Below are positions 43,155 to 52,945 of a stretch of DNA of 64,000 nt, one piece after another. This DNA is from Mycobacterium sp. (GTDB lineage: Bacteria > Actinomycetota > Actinomycetes > Mycobacteriales > Mycobacteriaceae), in the NCBI GenBank assembly GCA_025965975.1, contig JAOPVX010000194.1, forward strand, positions 1 to 64,000, written 5' to 3'. Positions within the stretch are counted from its first letter, which is position 1, and every line of letters begins with the position of its first letter. The translations under genes and the position numbers were made by a program. The notes beneath the pieces were generated by a model. That model made no database searches, was not told the origin of the DNA, and worked only from the letters and a program-made list of their open reading frames with translations.

Positions 43155-44183
43155 GTGCGGCGTAACCACACAGCGCTCGCCTGGCGTCTAGCGGTGTTCC
43201 TCGTCGTGTGCCTGCTGGGCACCGCGGCGCTGGTAACCATTTACGCCCAGTTGCGATTTCAGCGCGAGACGACTTACAGAGCCGTGTTCTCCAACGTCAC
43301 CAGCCTGAAGAGGGGCAACTTCGTGCGTATCGCCGGCGTGGAGGTCGGCAAGATCAACGACATCAACATCCGCGATGACGCCACCGCGCTGGTCACGTTC
43401 AGCGCCGACGACTCGGTCGTGCTCGCGGAGGGCACCCGCGCGGCCATCCGCTATGACGATCTGATCGGCGGACGCTACCTGGCCTTGGAACAAGGCCCCG
43501 GCTCTGTCAAGAAACTCGCTGCGGGAGGGACCATTCCGCTGGACCACACGAACCCCGCGCTCGACCTCGACGCCCTCATCGGCGGGTTCCGGCCGCTGTT
43601 CCGGGCATTGAACCCCGACCAGGTCAACGCGTTGACCGGCCAACTCATCGCCGCCTTCCAGGGCCAGGGCCCGACGATTGGGTCAATCCTGAACCAGACA
43701 GCGGCGTTAACGAGCACCCTTGCCGATCGTGACGCACTCATCGGGCAAGTGGTCGTCAACCTCAATAGCGTGCTGGGCTCGCTGGGCGATCGCAGCGATA
43801 AGTTCGCCACCGCGGTCGACTCCCTCTCGCAACTCATGCAGGGCCTGCAGGCGCGCGACCACGACATCATCAACGCGGTGGCCTACGCCAACGAGGGCGC
43901 CGCGACGATCGCCGACCTGTTGAGCCAGGCCCGCCCACCGCTGCAGACAACCGTTCACGAAGCCGACCGCACCGCCGCAGCGGTCCTGGCCGAGCACGAC
44001 TACTTCGACAATCTGCTCAAGTCGCTGCCCCACACCTACGCTGTGCTGGGCCGCCAAGCCCTCAAAGGTGACTTCTTCAGCTTCTACCTGTGTGACATTG
44101 TCTTGAAGCTCAATGGAAAAGCCGGCCAACCCGTCTACGTCAGGGTCGCCGCCCAGGATTCGGGGCGGTGCACCCCGAAATGA
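43155..44183 (+). CDS. mceB: Mce family protein MceB
   Basis: 342 residues from GTG 43155 with GGAAGGAG about 14 nt upstream. N-terminal helix (LAVFLVVCLLGTAALVTIYA), MCE domain (YRAVFSNVTSLKRGNFVRIA, GVEVGKINDINI, DDLIGGRYLALEQ), then helical shaft without Pro-rich tail, as usual for MceB. 63 bp separate it from mceA, the only sizeable gap between mce genes. The stop overlaps mceC (ATGA). Confidence 0.93.
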   Translation: MRRNHTALAWRLAVFLVVCLLGTAALVTIYAQLRFQRETTYRAVFSNVTSLKRGNFVRIAGVEVGKINDINIRDDATALVTFSADDSVVLAEGTRAAIRYDDLIGGRYLALEQGPGSVKKLAAGGTIPLDHTNPALDLDALIGGFRPLFRALNPDQVNALTGQLIAAFQGQGPTIGSILNQTAALTSTLADRDALIGQVVVNLNSVLGSLGDRSDKFATAVDSLSQLMQGLQARDHDIINAVAYANEGAATIADLLSQARPPLQTTVHEADRTAAAVLAEHDYFDNLLKSLPHTYAVLGRQALKGDFFSFYLCDIVLKLNGKAGQPVYVRVAAQDSGRCTPK

Positions 44184-45538
44184 AATCAATCCGGGAACGC
44201 AACCCGATCGTCATCGGTGCGGTGTCGCTGGCGGTCATCATCGCGCTCACCGTGGCCGCGTTGAATTTCAATCGTTTGCCGTTCCTCACGGGCGGCACGA
44301 CCTACTCGGCGTACTTCGAAGAGGCGGGTGGCTTGAAAACCGAGGCGCCGGTCCAGGTCTCAGGACTGGAGGCCGGGATGGTCAAGGGCATCTCGTTGAC
44401 CGCCCGAGGAGTACTGGTCACCTTCACCGTCGCCGACAACATTCGTCTGGGCGATCACACGGAGGCCGCGATCAAAACCACTGCGCTGCTTGGTAATAAG
44501 GTGCTGGAGGTTACCCCCCGCGGAGATGGACACCTGAACACCGTGATTCCGACCGAACGCACCACCTCGCCCTATCAGCTCCCGGATGCCATCGGTGACC
44601 TCACCGCAACCATTAGCGGTCTCAACACCGATCAGATGTCCACCTCCCTGCAGACGTTGTCCGACATGCTGCGCGACACCCCGCCCGACCTCAAGAAGGC
44701 CGTGGAGGGGGTGGCGAGGTTTTCCCAGACCATCGACGCGCGTGACGCTGAACTTCGAAATCTGCTCGCCAACGCCAATAAGGCAACAACTGTGCTTGCA
44801 CAGCGCACCCGTCAGGTCGTCACGCTCGTGCATGACACCAACGCGGTGCTGGCGGCGCTGCGCAGCCGAAGCGCGGCACTCGATGCGATCGCAGAGAACG
44901 TCTCCCGGCTGGCACAGCAGTTACGCGGCTTCATCGGCGAGAACCGCGCCACTCTCAAACCGATGCTCGACAAGCTCAACGGCGTGCTGGCCACCGTCGA
45001 CAACCGCAAAGCTGAGATTCAAACGTCCATCAAGGGTCTCAACTCGTATGCCTTGAGCTTCGGTGAAGCCATATCGGGCGGGCCGTTCTTCAAAGCCTAT
45101 GTGTCCAACCTGCTCCCAGGCCAATGGCTTCAGCCCTTCGTCGATGCCGCGTTCTCCGACTTGGGGTTGGACCCCAATGTGTTATTGCCTTCGCAGCGCA
45201 CCGAGCCGCAAATCGGCCAGCCGGGCACGCCGGCACTACCGAACCCCTATCCGCGCACAGGACAGGGCGGCGAACCGCGGATGAACATTCCCGACGCGAT
45301 CACCGGCAACCCGCGCGACCAACAGTGCGGACCGCCGGGCATACCGTTGCCCGGCCCCGGCTGCTACCCATATCGGGAGCCGCTGCCGGCGCCGCCACCG
45401 GGCGGCCCGCCACCGGGGCCCCCCGCGCAGCTGCCCCCCGATCCGAACGCCTCGACGCCGCCGACCCCCAGCGCGGTCTTCGTCCCGGCCCCGGGCGAGC
45501 CAGGGACAGCGCAGGCCAACCAAGGAGCCGGACAGTGA
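44180..45538 (+). CDS. mceC: Mce family protein MceC
   Basis: 452 residues from ATG 44180. Helix VIGAVSLAVIIALTVAALNF, MCE domain (YSAYFEEAGGLKTEAPVQVS, GLEAGMVKGISLT, IKTTALLGNKVLEVTPRG), helical shaft, and a Pro-rich C-terminus (LPAPPPGGPPPGPPAQLPPD). Part of the hexameric Mce tube. Stop overlaps mceD as GTGA. Confidence 0.93.
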   Translation: MKSIRERNPIVIGAVSLAVIIALTVAALNFNRLPFLTGGTTYSAYFEEAGGLKTEAPVQVSGLEAGMVKGISLTARGVLVTFTVADNIRLGDHTEAAIKTTALLGNKVLEVTPRGDGHLNTVIPTERTTSPYQLPDAIGDLTATISGLNTDQMSTSLQTLSDMLRDTPPDLKKAVEGVARFSQTIDARDAELRNLLANANKATTVLAQRTRQVVTLVHDTNAVLAALRSRSAALDAIAENVSRLAQQLRGFIGENRATLKPMLDKLNGVLATVDNRKAEIQTSIKGLNSYALSFGEAISGGPFFKAYVSNLLPGQWLQPFVDAAFSDLGLDPNVLLPSQRTEPQIGQPGTPALPNPYPRTGQGGEPRMNIPDAITGNPRDQQCGPPGIPLPGPGCYPYREPLPAPPPGGPPPGPPAQLPPDPNASTPPTPSAVFVPAPGEPGTAQANQGAGQ

Positions 45539-46863
45539 GGCGCGGGCGCACCGTCACGCTCGCCCTGGCTGTGCTGCTCGTCACCACCCTCGTCGGCGCG
45601 GGAATTCTGTTGGTGCGGTTGGGTCAGCGAAGCGACCACGTCGAGGTCGTCGCCTTTTTCGACAACAGCAACGGGGTGTTCCCCGGCGACGACGTGCGAA
45701 TCCGCGGAGTCAATGTCGGCACGATCGAGAAGATCGAACCCGAACCCACCCGGGTGAAGATCAGCTTCTGGTTCGACGGCAAATACCCGGTGCCCGCCGA
45801 CGCCAAAGCGGTCATCCTGTCACCCACCCTGGTCACCGCGCGAGCGATTCAGTTGAGCCCGCCCTACCGTGGCGGGCCAACACTGCAGAGCGGCGCTCTC
45901 ATCCCCCAACAACGCACCGCCGTCCCCGTCGAATGGGATGACGTGCGCACCCAACTGCAGCGTCTGGCCGACAGCCTGCAGCCCACGCAGCCCGGCGGGA
46001 TGAGCACGCTGGGCTCGCTGATCCACACCACCGCCGAGAACCTGCGTGGGCAGGGCGGCGCCATCCGTGATGCCATCATCAAACTCTCACAAGCGGTTTC
46101 AATACTGAATGATCACAGCGACGACACGTACGGCGCCGTGAAGAACCTGTCGGTGCTGGTGTCGGCGCTGCAAGACAGCACCGGTCTGCTGCGAGCGCTT
46201 AACGACAATCTGGCGTCGGTGACGGGGCTGCTCGCTGATCACCCCGGTGAGATCGCCAACGCAGTCAAAGACCTCAACGACGTCGTCGGAGAAGTGAAAG
46301 ATTTTGTCGCGGAAAACCGAGAGGCTCTCGGCACAACGTCGGACAAGTTGGCGTCGGTGTCAACGACGCTGACCCAGAGCCTCGACGACATCAAACAAAC
46401 GCTGCATGTCCTGCCGAATGTCGCAGCCAACGCCGCGAACCTCTACCAACCCGCCCAAGGGACCCTGAGCGGCATTGCGTCGGTGAACAACTTCGCCGAT
46501 CCCATCACTTTTTTGTGCGGGGCAATACAGGCCGCTTCGCGGCTGGGCGCCGAGCAGTCGGCGAAACTATGCGTGCAGTACCTGGCGCCGATCGTCAAGA
46601 ATCGGGTGTACAACTTCCCCCCGCTGGGATTCAACCCCCTTGTCGGGGCCACCGCGCGACCCAATGAGATTACCTACAGCGAAGACTGGATGCGACCGGA
46701 TTATGTTCCGCCGCAACCACAGTCACCGGACACAGCGCCATCGCCTGCACCGCTGCCCGCTGAAGCACCTCTTGATGTCGACCCTGCGGCCACCGCAGCG
46801 CATCCGACCGACCCCAGTGCCGGGCTGCCCGGCCTCATGGTTCCGCGCGAAGGGGGCTCGTGA
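45535..46863 (+). CDS. mceD: Mce family protein MceD
   Basis: 442 residues from GTG 45535, chosen because it overlaps the mceC stop; a longer frame back to 45124 is out-of-frame mceC. Helix TLALAVLLVTTLVGAGILLV, MCE domain (VVAFFDNSNGVFPGDDVRIR, GVNVGTIEKIE, LSPTLVTARAIQLSPPY), shaft, and a Pro-rich tail. Confidence 0.92.
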   Translation: MRRGRTVTLALAVLLVTTLVGAGILLVRLGQRSDHVEVVAFFDNSNGVFPGDDVRIRGVNVGTIEKIEPEPTRVKISFWFDGKYPVPADAKAVILSPTLVTARAIQLSPPYRGGPTLQSGALIPQQRTAVPVEWDDVRTQLQRLADSLQPTQPGGMSTLGSLIHTTAENLRGQGGAIRDAIIKLSQAVSILNDHSDDTYGAVKNLSVLVSALQDSTGLLRALNDNLASVTGLLADHPGEIANAVKDLNDVVGEVKDFVAENREALGTTSDKLASVSTTLTQSLDDIKQTLHVLPNVAANAANLYQPAQGTLSGIASVNNFADPITFLCGAIQAASRLGAEQSAKLCVQYLAPIVKNRVYNFPPLGFNPLVGATARPNEITYSEDWMRPDYVPPQPQSPDTAPSPAPLPAEAPLDVDPAATAAHPTDPSAGLPGLMVPREGGS

Positions 46864-47999
46864 TGAGAAACCGGCGCCGCGGGATCGGCGCGGTTCTCGC
46901 GGCCACCTTGATCGCTGCCGCAGCGTCCGGTTGCGGCTGGCGGGGCCTTAACAGCCTCTCGCTGCCCGGCACCCAGGGCGAGGGTCCCGGAGCGTTCACC
47001 ATTCAAGCGCAGATGCCCGATGTCAACAACCTGCAACCCAACTCGCGTGTGCGCGTCGGCGACGTCAACGTCGGCACTGTCGCCAAGATCGAACGCCAAG
47101 ACTGGCACGCGCTCCTTACCCTGCGACTCAACAGCGATGTGAACCTGCCAGCCAACGCAACGATCACCCTGGGGCAGACCAGCCTGTTGGGATCGCTGCA
47201 CATCGAGTTGGCGCCGCCGACCGACGCTGCCCCCGCTGGCAAGCTGCATCAGGGATCGTTGATCCCGCTATCGGCCGGAAAGGCCTACCCCTCGACCGAG
47301 GAGACACTGGCCGCAGCGTCGATGCTGCTCAACAACGGCGGCATAGAGCACGTCGATGCCATCACCAAGGCGCTGAGCACAGCGTTCGACGGTCGCGAAG
47401 ACGACCTGCGCAGCCTACTGGCTCAACTCGATACGTTCATCGGCCGCGTCAACGACCAAACCGACGACATCATCAAGGCCACCGACAGCCTAAATAGATT
47501 GGTCGGACAATTTGCGGAACAAAAACCGGTTATCGACAAGGGGATAGACACCATCCCCGACGCGCTCGCCGTGCTCAATCGCCAACGCGAACAGCTCATC
47601 GACGCCGTCGACCTCCTCGGCAAGTTCAGCGCCCTGGCGGCGGACTCGGTCAACCAGACGAAAGAATCACTGGTTGCCGAGCTCAAGGATCTGGGGCCCG
47701 TATTGCAGTCGCTGGCCGACTCCGGCCGCTCACTTACTCATTCGCTGAATCAGTTCGTCTCCTTCCCCTTCGCCAAAGACACGTTGGACAAATGGTGGCG
47801 CGGCGACTACGCCAACATCAGCCTGGTCGTCGACCTCACGCTGAGCCGGCTTGACGCCTCGTTCTTCACGGGCACGCGGTGGGAAGGCAACCTGACCGAG
47901 CTAGAGATGCAGTGGGGACGCACGATCGGCCAGCTGCCCAGCCCCTACACCCAGGTCAACCCGCTGCTCACGCCCTACCACTACGACCAGGGGCCCTAA
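46860..47999 (+). CDS. mceE: Mce family lipoprotein MceE
   Basis: About 379 residues (GTG 46860 or ATG 46863). Instead of a plain helix it has a lipoprotein signal, LIAAAASGCGWRGLNSLSL with lipobox ASGC, which is the rule for MceE (Lpr/LprN-type). MCE domain: FTIQAQMPDVNNLQPNSRVR, VGDVNVGTVAKIE, LGQTSLLGSLHIELAPP. Shaft follows. The gene overlaps mceD by 4 bp (or 1 bp). Confidence 0.93.
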   Translation: MMRNRRRGIGAVLAATLIAAAASGCGWRGLNSLSLPGTQGEGPGAFTIQAQMPDVNNLQPNSRVRVGDVNVGTVAKIERQDWHALLTLRLNSDVNLPANATITLGQTSLLGSLHIELAPPTDAAPAGKLHQGSLIPLSAGKAYPSTEETLAAASMLLNNGGIEHVDAITKALSTAFDGREDDLRSLLAQLDTFIGRVNDQTDDIIKATDSLNRLVGQFAEQKPVIDKGIDTIPDALAVLNRQREQLIDAVDLLGKFSALAADSVNQTKESLVAELKDLGPVLQSLADSGRSLTHSLNQFVSFPFAKDTLDKWWRGDYANISLVVDLTLSRLDASFFTGTRWEGNLTELEMQWGRTIGQLPSPYTQVNPLLTPYHYDQGP

Positions 48000-48000
48000 C

Positions 48001-49452
48001 ATGCATGTCGACCGCAGAGTCAGACGACAACTGGCGTTCTTTATCGCCGTCACGGTGATCGCCGGCGGCGTGATGGCCTTCAGATACCTCGACATTCCGA
48101 AACAGTGGTTCGGCGTCGGGCATTACGAGGTCACCGTAAACCTGCCGACATCGGGCGGCTTGTACAAGAACGCCAACGTCACCTACCGCGGCGTCGGAGT
48201 AGGCCGGGTAGAGGATGTCCGGTTGTCCCCCAACGGGGTTGACGCGGTGCTCTCGCTGAACTCGGGCACGAAAATTCCGACCGATCTGGTCGCGCAGGTG
48301 CACAGTCAGACCGCAATCGGCGAGCAGTTCGTCGAGCTGGTGCCGCGCGGCAACGGGCCCGCGTTGAAGAACGGTGACGTCATCCCAGCCGACCGCACGA
48401 CATTGCCCCCCGATATCAACACCATCCTGGCCGCAACGAATACCGGCTTGCAGGCGGTGCCGCGGGATGACTTGAAGACGGTGATCGACGAGTCGTACGC
48501 CGCGGTCGGCGGGCTTGGTCCCGAACTCGCGCGCATCGTGAAAGGCACCACCCGGCTGGCTGCCGATGCCCGCGCCAATCTATCGGCCATCACGACGGTG
48601 ATCGACGGCTCCAAGCCGATCCTTGACACCCAAGTCGACACCGCGGATTCGATTCACGCGTGGGCGGCCAACGTCGCCCAGATCACCCGGGAGGTGGCGA
48701 CCCAGGACCCGGCGGTCAACGTGATCCTCGACAAGGGGCCGACCGCGGTCGACGAAGCACGCACCCTGCTCGACAGGGTGAAACCCACGCTGCCGGTCGT
48801 GCTGGCCAACCTGGTCGGCATCGAACAGGTCGCGGTCACCTACCAGCCGGCGATCGAACAACTACTCGTGCTCCTGCCCCCCGATGTGGCGATGCTGCAG
48901 GCGGCGGAGCTGGCCGACCGGGACACCAAACAGGACTACAAGGGGCTGTATCTGTCGTTCAATCTCAACGCCAACCTGCCGCCGCCGTGCACAACCGGGT
49001 ACCTGCCGCCCAACCAGATCCGCTCCCCCAGCGAAGAGGACTGGCCGCAGCGACCGGCCGGCGACTTGTATTGCCGGATCCCGCAAGACTCACCGATGAA
49101 CGTCCGAGGAGTGCGCAACTTCCCGTGCTTGACCCGGCCGGGCAAGAGAGCTCCCACCGTGAAGATGTGCGAAAGCGACGAGAACTACGTCCCGCTCAAC
49201 GATGGCTACAACTGGAAAGGCGACCCCAACGCCACACTGTCGGGCCAACCCATTCCCCAACAGCCGCCCGGCACACCAGTGCCCGCACCGGAGGTCGCAC
49301 CGCTACCGCCGCCGATCGCGACCGCGGTCTACGACCCCGACACGGGCGCGTACATCGGTCCGGACGGCAAACGGTACACGCAATCCGACCTCGCCCCGGG
49401 CGCCCAACCGCATCGGTGGCAGGACTTATTGACACCCTCCGGACAGAGGTAA
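48001..49452 (+). CDS. mceF: Mce family protein MceF
   Basis: 483 residues. Helix LAFFIAVTVIAGGVMAFRYL, MCE domain (YEVTVNLPTSGGLYKNANVT, YRGVGVGRVEDVRL, SQTAIGEQFVELVPRG), shaft, a Cys-containing domain and a Pro-rich tail (QPPGTPVPAPEVAPLPPPIA). Last mce gene proper; the Mce-associated genes follow 6 bp later. Confidence 0.93.
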   Translation: MHVDRRVRRQLAFFIAVTVIAGGVMAFRYLDIPKQWFGVGHYEVTVNLPTSGGLYKNANVTYRGVGVGRVEDVRLSPNGVDAVLSLNSGTKIPTDLVAQVHSQTAIGEQFVELVPRGNGPALKNGDVIPADRTTLPPDINTILAATNTGLQAVPRDDLKTVIDESYAAVGGLGPELARIVKGTTRLAADARANLSAITTVIDGSKPILDTQVDTADSIHAWAANVAQITREVATQDPAVNVILDKGPTAVDEARTLLDRVKPTLPVVLANLVGIEQVAVTYQPAIEQLLVLLPPDVAMLQAAELADRDTKQDYKGLYLSFNLNANLPPPCTTGYLPPNQIRSPSEEDWPQRPAGDLYCRIPQDSPMNVRGVRNFPCLTRPGKRAPTVKMCESDENYVPLNDGYNWKGDPNATLSGQPIPQQPPGTPVPAPEVAPLPPPIATAVYDPDTGAYIGPDGKRYTQSDLAPGAQPHRWQDLLTPSGQR

Positions 49453-49458
49453 CGCGAC

Positions 49459-50109
49459 ATGCCCGCTGACACCGACCTCGCTCTCGCCTCGACGCGCGAA
49501 AGGCGCCACATGGCAACGCATCCCACCACCACTGACGGGCGACCAGAGTCAGTTTCGACCACGGGAGACGACGACCAAGCCGGCGCCGGCCCGCCGATAA
49601 ACACGAAAACCCGCGCACTGCAACGCCGAATTGGTTTGGCAGTCAAGATCGCGAGCGGCTGCCTAATCGTAGCCGCCCTGGCGGGGGTGACCGGATGGCA
49701 GGCCTACCACGCATATCACGCCAGAGCCGCCCAACAGGAGCGGGATCTGTTCGTGCGGGTTGCCAGCCAAGGCGCAGTGAACCTGACCACCATCAGCCAC
49801 ACCGAGGTCGACACCGACGTGCAGCGCATCCTCGACTCCTCCACCGGAACCTTCCACGATGATTTTCAAAAGCGGGCGCAACCATTCGTCGAAGTTGTGC
49901 GCAAAGCGCAGTCCACATCGCAGGGCACGGTGACCGCGGCCGCGCTGGAATCCGGAACTGGCGATCAAGCGACGACACTCGTGGCGGTATCGGTGAAAAC
50001 CTCTACTACCGCTGCGCCCCAACAAGAACCGCGAGCCTGGCGCATGCGCATCACGGTCCAGAAGGTCGGCGACACCGCCAAAGTATCCGACGTCCAGTTC
50101 GTGCCCTGA
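49459..50109 (+). CDS. Mce-associated membrane protein (first)
   Basis: 216 residues from ATG 49459 with GAGG 9 nt upstream; ATG 49510 is an alternative. A hydrophilic N-terminal 60 residues, one helix (VKIASGCLIVAALAGVTGW), then a mixed alpha/beta domain of the Mas family (TDVQRILDSSTGTFHDDFQK then RAQPFVEVVRKAQSTSQG). Such proteins stabilise Mce complexes. Same operon as mceF. Confidence 0.88.
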   Translation: MPADTDLALASTRERRHMATHPTTTDGRPESVSTTGDDDQAGAGPPINTKTRALQRRIGLAVKIASGCLIVAALAGVTGWQAYHAYHARAAQQERDLFVRVASQGAVNLTTISHTEVDTDVQRILDSSTGTFHDDFQKRAQPFVEVVRKAQSTSQGTVTAAALESGTGDQATTLVAVSVKTSTTAAPQQEPRAWRMRITVQKVGDTAKVSDVQFVP

Positions 50110-50143
50110 CATTACGCCGGCAGCCAACAGATTGGAGCACCCC

Positions 50144-50749
50144 TTGTCGGTCACCATTGACTCAGTCGCGTCGCCACCAACCGCGACACCAGCGTCGCCC
50201 GACAAACCCGAGGCCGACGCCGATGAGGCACTCGCTGACAGGTCCGCTGCCCACCCGCGCACGCGCCGGCCGTGGAAACGATTCATCGCATACGCCGTTT
50301 TCCCCGCAACGGTCTTCGTCCTCACCATCGGCGCGGCGTACGCCAAATGGCAGGCAACGACGCTCACCGATGCACAGCACGCCGCTTCCCAGTCAGTTCA
50401 AGCAGCCACCGAAAGCACCATCGCGCTGTTGTCGTACAGTCCCGACACCGTCGAGAAGCAGTTGACCGCCGCGCGTGACCGGCTCACGGGCAATTTCCTC
50501 GACGCCTACACCTCGCTGACCGGTGACGTCGTCATTCCCGGCGCGCAGCAGAAGCACGTCTCGGCGATCGCCACCGTTCCGGCGGCGGCATCGTTGTCGG
50601 CGACCGAAAACCACGCCGCGGTCCTGGTTTTCGTCGATCAGACCGTTACCGTCGGTGCCGACACACCCACCGACAGCGCATCTTCGGTGCGCGTCACCCT
50701 CGACAAGGTACATGACCGATGGCTCATCTCGGCATTCGATCCGGTGTGA
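50144..50749 (+). CDS. Mce-associated membrane protein (second)
   Basis: About 201 residues from TTG 50144, which has GGAG 7 nt upstream; an in-frame TTG at 50132 is possible. Helix FIAYAVFPATVFVLTIGAAY, then the same Mas-type domain (SYSPDTVEKQLTAARDRLTG, FLDAYTSLTGDVVIPGAQQK). Its stop overlaps the next gene's likely GTG start. Paired Mas genes after mceF are standard. Confidence 0.87.
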   Translation: MSVTIDSVASPPTATPASPDKPEADADEALADRSAAHPRTRRPWKRFIAYAVFPATVFVLTIGAAYAKWQATTLTDAQHAASQSVQAATESTIALLSYSPDTVEKQLTAARDRLTGNFLDAYTSLTGDVVIPGAQQKHVSAIATVPAAASLSATENHAAVLVFVDQTVTVGADTPTDSASSVRVTLDKVHDRWLISAFDPV

Positions 50750-51105
50750 AATCCCTCGCCGTGGGCATGCTCGCGACGTCGCTGGGTGCGACGGCCATGT
50801 CGGAGACCACCGCACCCGCGCGCGCCGACGTTGTGTCCTATCTGGTCAATGTGCACGTGCGGCCCGGTTACAACTTTCCCAACGCCGACGCCGCGCTGGG
50901 CTACGGGTACGGCATCTGCGAGAACCTGTCCGCAGGTCGTGGTTACCCGCAGCTCATTGACGAGGTGAAAGCCGACTTCGACGCCTCCGATGAGTTCCAT
51001 GCGTCGTATCTGATCAGTCAGGCCGTCAACGAACTGTGCCCTGCGCTGATCTGGCAGCTGCGCAACTCGGCAGCCAACTACAAACTGCCGCCCGAAACCG
51101 GCTGA
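50746..51105 (+). CDS. Secreted DUF732 protein
   Basis: About 119 residues from GTG 50746, which overlaps the previous stop as GTGA and gives a good signal peptide (SLAVGMLATSLGATAMSETT then APARAD); the ATG at 50719 would bury it. The mature domain YLVNVHVRPGYNFPNADAAL, GYGICENLSAGRGYPQLIDE and LISQAVNELCPALIWQLRN, with two Cys, is the mycobacterial DUF732 fold. Role unknown, but exported and in the mce operon. Confidence 0.82.
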   Translation: MKSLAVGMLATSLGATAMSETTAPARADVVSYLVNVHVRPGYNFPNADAALGYGYGICENLSAGRGYPQLIDEVKADFDASDEFHASYLISQAVNELCPALIWQLRNSAANYKLPPETG

Positions 51106-51120
51106 CACGAAGGAGAGCCC

Positions 51121-51777
51121 ATGCTGTATCGGCAACTGGCCCTTGCGGTGGTCGCGATGGTCGTCGGGCCCGTTGTGAGCGCCCCGGCCGCACATGCTGA
51201 CAACAAGCGACTCAACGACGGTGTGGTCGCCGATGTCTACACAATCCAGCATCACACGGGCTGCAGCAACGATGTAACGATCAACCTGCAGTTGCAGTCC
51301 GCGGCCCAGCGGCAGGCGCTGGATGGGCTCAATGATCGCACCCTCGACGGCGACATTGGGTCAGACGGATCCACTGTCCAAGACCGCGCTACCGCCGCCG
51401 GCTACCGCGGCAGGGTGTCTGAAACCGTGGCGATCAATCCGGCCGTTGCCATCAGCGGCATCGAGTTGATCAACCAGTGGTATTACAACCCGGCCGATTT
51501 GGCCGTCATGTCCGATTGCGCCAACACGCAAATCGGAGTCTGGTCGGAGAACAGTCTGGACCGCACGGTCGTGGTGGCGGTCTACGGAGCGCCCGAACAC
51601 GCCCCCGCGACGAATGGATCGCAGGCGGGGCCCGCGCCGGCGCTGGCTCTCTCGCAGGACACGCCGATCGACCCCAGCCCCGACTACGACGCCAGCGACG
51701 AGGTCGAGTACGGCGTCAACTGGTTGGCGTGGATCCTGCGCGGCGTGTACCCGCCTCCGGCATACCCGCCGCAATAG
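51121..51777 (+). CDS. Secreted CAP/SCP-like protein
   Basis: 218 residues, signal peptide ALAVVAMVVGPVVSAPAAHA. The mature part resembles the CAP (SCP/PR-1) fold as found in mycobacteria: INLQLQSAAQRQALDGLNDR, SVQD-like TVQDRATAAGYRGRVSETVA, WYYNPADLAVMSDCANTQIG and WSENSLDRTVVVAVYG. The canonical metal-binding His residues of CAP proteins are not obvious, so it may be a lipid-binding rather than catalytic variant. A Pro-rich C-terminus ends the chain. 15 bp after the DUF732 gene, same operon. Confidence 0.75.
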   Translation: MLYRQLALAVVAMVVGPVVSAPAAHADNKRLNDGVVADVYTIQHHTGCSNDVTINLQLQSAAQRQALDGLNDRTLDGDIGSDGSTVQDRATAAGYRGRVSETVAINPAVAISGIELINQWYYNPADLAVMSDCANTQIGVWSENSLDRTVVVAVYGAPEHAPATNGSQAGPAPALALSQDTPIDPSPDYDASDEVEYGVNWLAWILRGVYPPPAYPPQ

Positions 51778-51884
51778 TGCCCGTACGTCGTGCCTAGAGA
51801 GGAAGTTCGCCCGGCGCGCAACGCGCGCCAAACGACTACACCAACTGCGATTCAGAATACTACTTCAGATCCAAGGGTGATCAC

Positions 51885-52772
51885 ATGACGAAACTCGTTG
51901 TCACACTGCTGCGTAGCGCCTTAGTCGCCACCATCGTGGTGTCGTTGTGGACGGCTGCTCACGCGAAGGCCGCCGCCGTCGAGTATCTGATGGTGCCCTC
52001 GGTTGCCATGGGCCGCGACGTCCCGATCGCATTCATAGACGGCGGACCGCATGCGGTGTACCTACTGGACGCCTTCAACGCGGGCGACGCCGTCAGCAAC
52101 TGGGTTACAGCGGGCAATGCGATGAACACCCTTGCCGGCAAAGGTGTCTCGGCGGTCGCGCCCGCAGGCGGGGCCTATAGCCTCTACACCGACTGGGAGC
52201 AGGACGGCAGCAAGCAGTGGGAGACGTTTCTGTCCGACGAACTGCCAGATTGGCTGGCCGCCAACAAAGGTCTAACAGCCGGCGGGCACGCGGTCGTCGG
52301 CGCCTCGCAGGGCGGTACAGCCTCCCTGGCCCTTGCGGAGTTTCATCCCAACCGCTTCAGATACGCTGGCTCGATGTCGGGTTTTCTGTACCCGTCGAAC
52401 ACCACCGTCAACGGCGCCATCACCGCCGGCATGATGCAGTGGGGCGGTGCCGACACCCGCAACATGTGGGGCCTGCCCCAACTGGGCCGGTGGAAGTGGC
52501 ACGACCCTTACGTTCACGCGGCCTTGTTGGCGCAAAACAACACCCGGATCTGGGTGTTCAGCCCGGGCACGCTTACGTGCAGCGATCCCGCAGCGATGAT
52601 CGGCTACTGCGATCAGGCTCAAGGTACCAATCGCAGCTTCCTGGCCCACTTTCGTGAAGTCGGCGGACGCAACGGACATTTCGACTTACCGACCGGCGGC
52701 AACCACGACTGGTCGAACTGGGCCGCGGAATTGGCCGCGATGTCCGCCGACCTCGTTGCGGCGGTCCGGTAG
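51885..52772 (+). CDS. Antigen 85/MPT51-like exported esterase
   Basis: 295 residues with signal peptide (LVATIVVSLWTAAHAKAAA). Esterase-D/Ag85 fold: EYLMVPSVAMGRDVPIAFID, HAVYLLDAFNAGDAVSNWVT, nucleophile region GHAVVGASQGGTASLALAEF (Ser141), and HFDLPTGGNHDWSNWAAELA with the catalytic-position His (about 274). True Ag85 proteins carry GLSMSGSSA around the serine and have mycolyltransferase activity; this protein is nearer MPT51, which lacks it. It follows the CAP-like gene by about 107 bp and may end the mce operon. Confidence 0.83.
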   Translation: MTKLVVTLLRSALVATIVVSLWTAAHAKAAAVEYLMVPSVAMGRDVPIAFIDGGPHAVYLLDAFNAGDAVSNWVTAGNAMNTLAGKGVSAVAPAGGAYSLYTDWEQDGSKQWETFLSDELPDWLAANKGLTAGGHAVVGASQGGTASLALAEFHPNRFRYAGSMSGFLYPSNTTVNGAITAGMMQWGGADTRNMWGLPQLGRWKWHDPYVHAALLAQNNTRIWVFSPGTLTCSDPAAMIGYCDQAQGTNRSFLAHFREVGGRNGHFDLPTGGNHDWSNWAAELAAMSADLVAAVR

Positions 52773-52899
52773 GCGAACGCCACCGCTGAGACTCGGCACC
52801 GGTGAAGCGTTTCGCGGGCGCTTTCGGCTCTTCGTCGTCCTCTTTGCTGTCCCCGCATCGTCACGGTGCAGCGGGTTCGTCGGCACCTAACGGGTGGTC

Positions 52900-52945
52900 T
52901 TGACTTTCTGGCCGGCAGCCGTATTGTTTGGACTAGTCTGTACAA
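52900..52945 (+). promoter_or_regulatory. Promoter/operator copy 2 (GACTAGTC palindrome)
   Basis: TTGACT (52900-52905), 16-bp gap, TATTGT (52922-52927), and the 22-bp palindrome at 52924-52945 identical to that at 38965-38986. The spacer also shares GGCCGG and CCGTA at the same positions. Confidence 0.75.
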
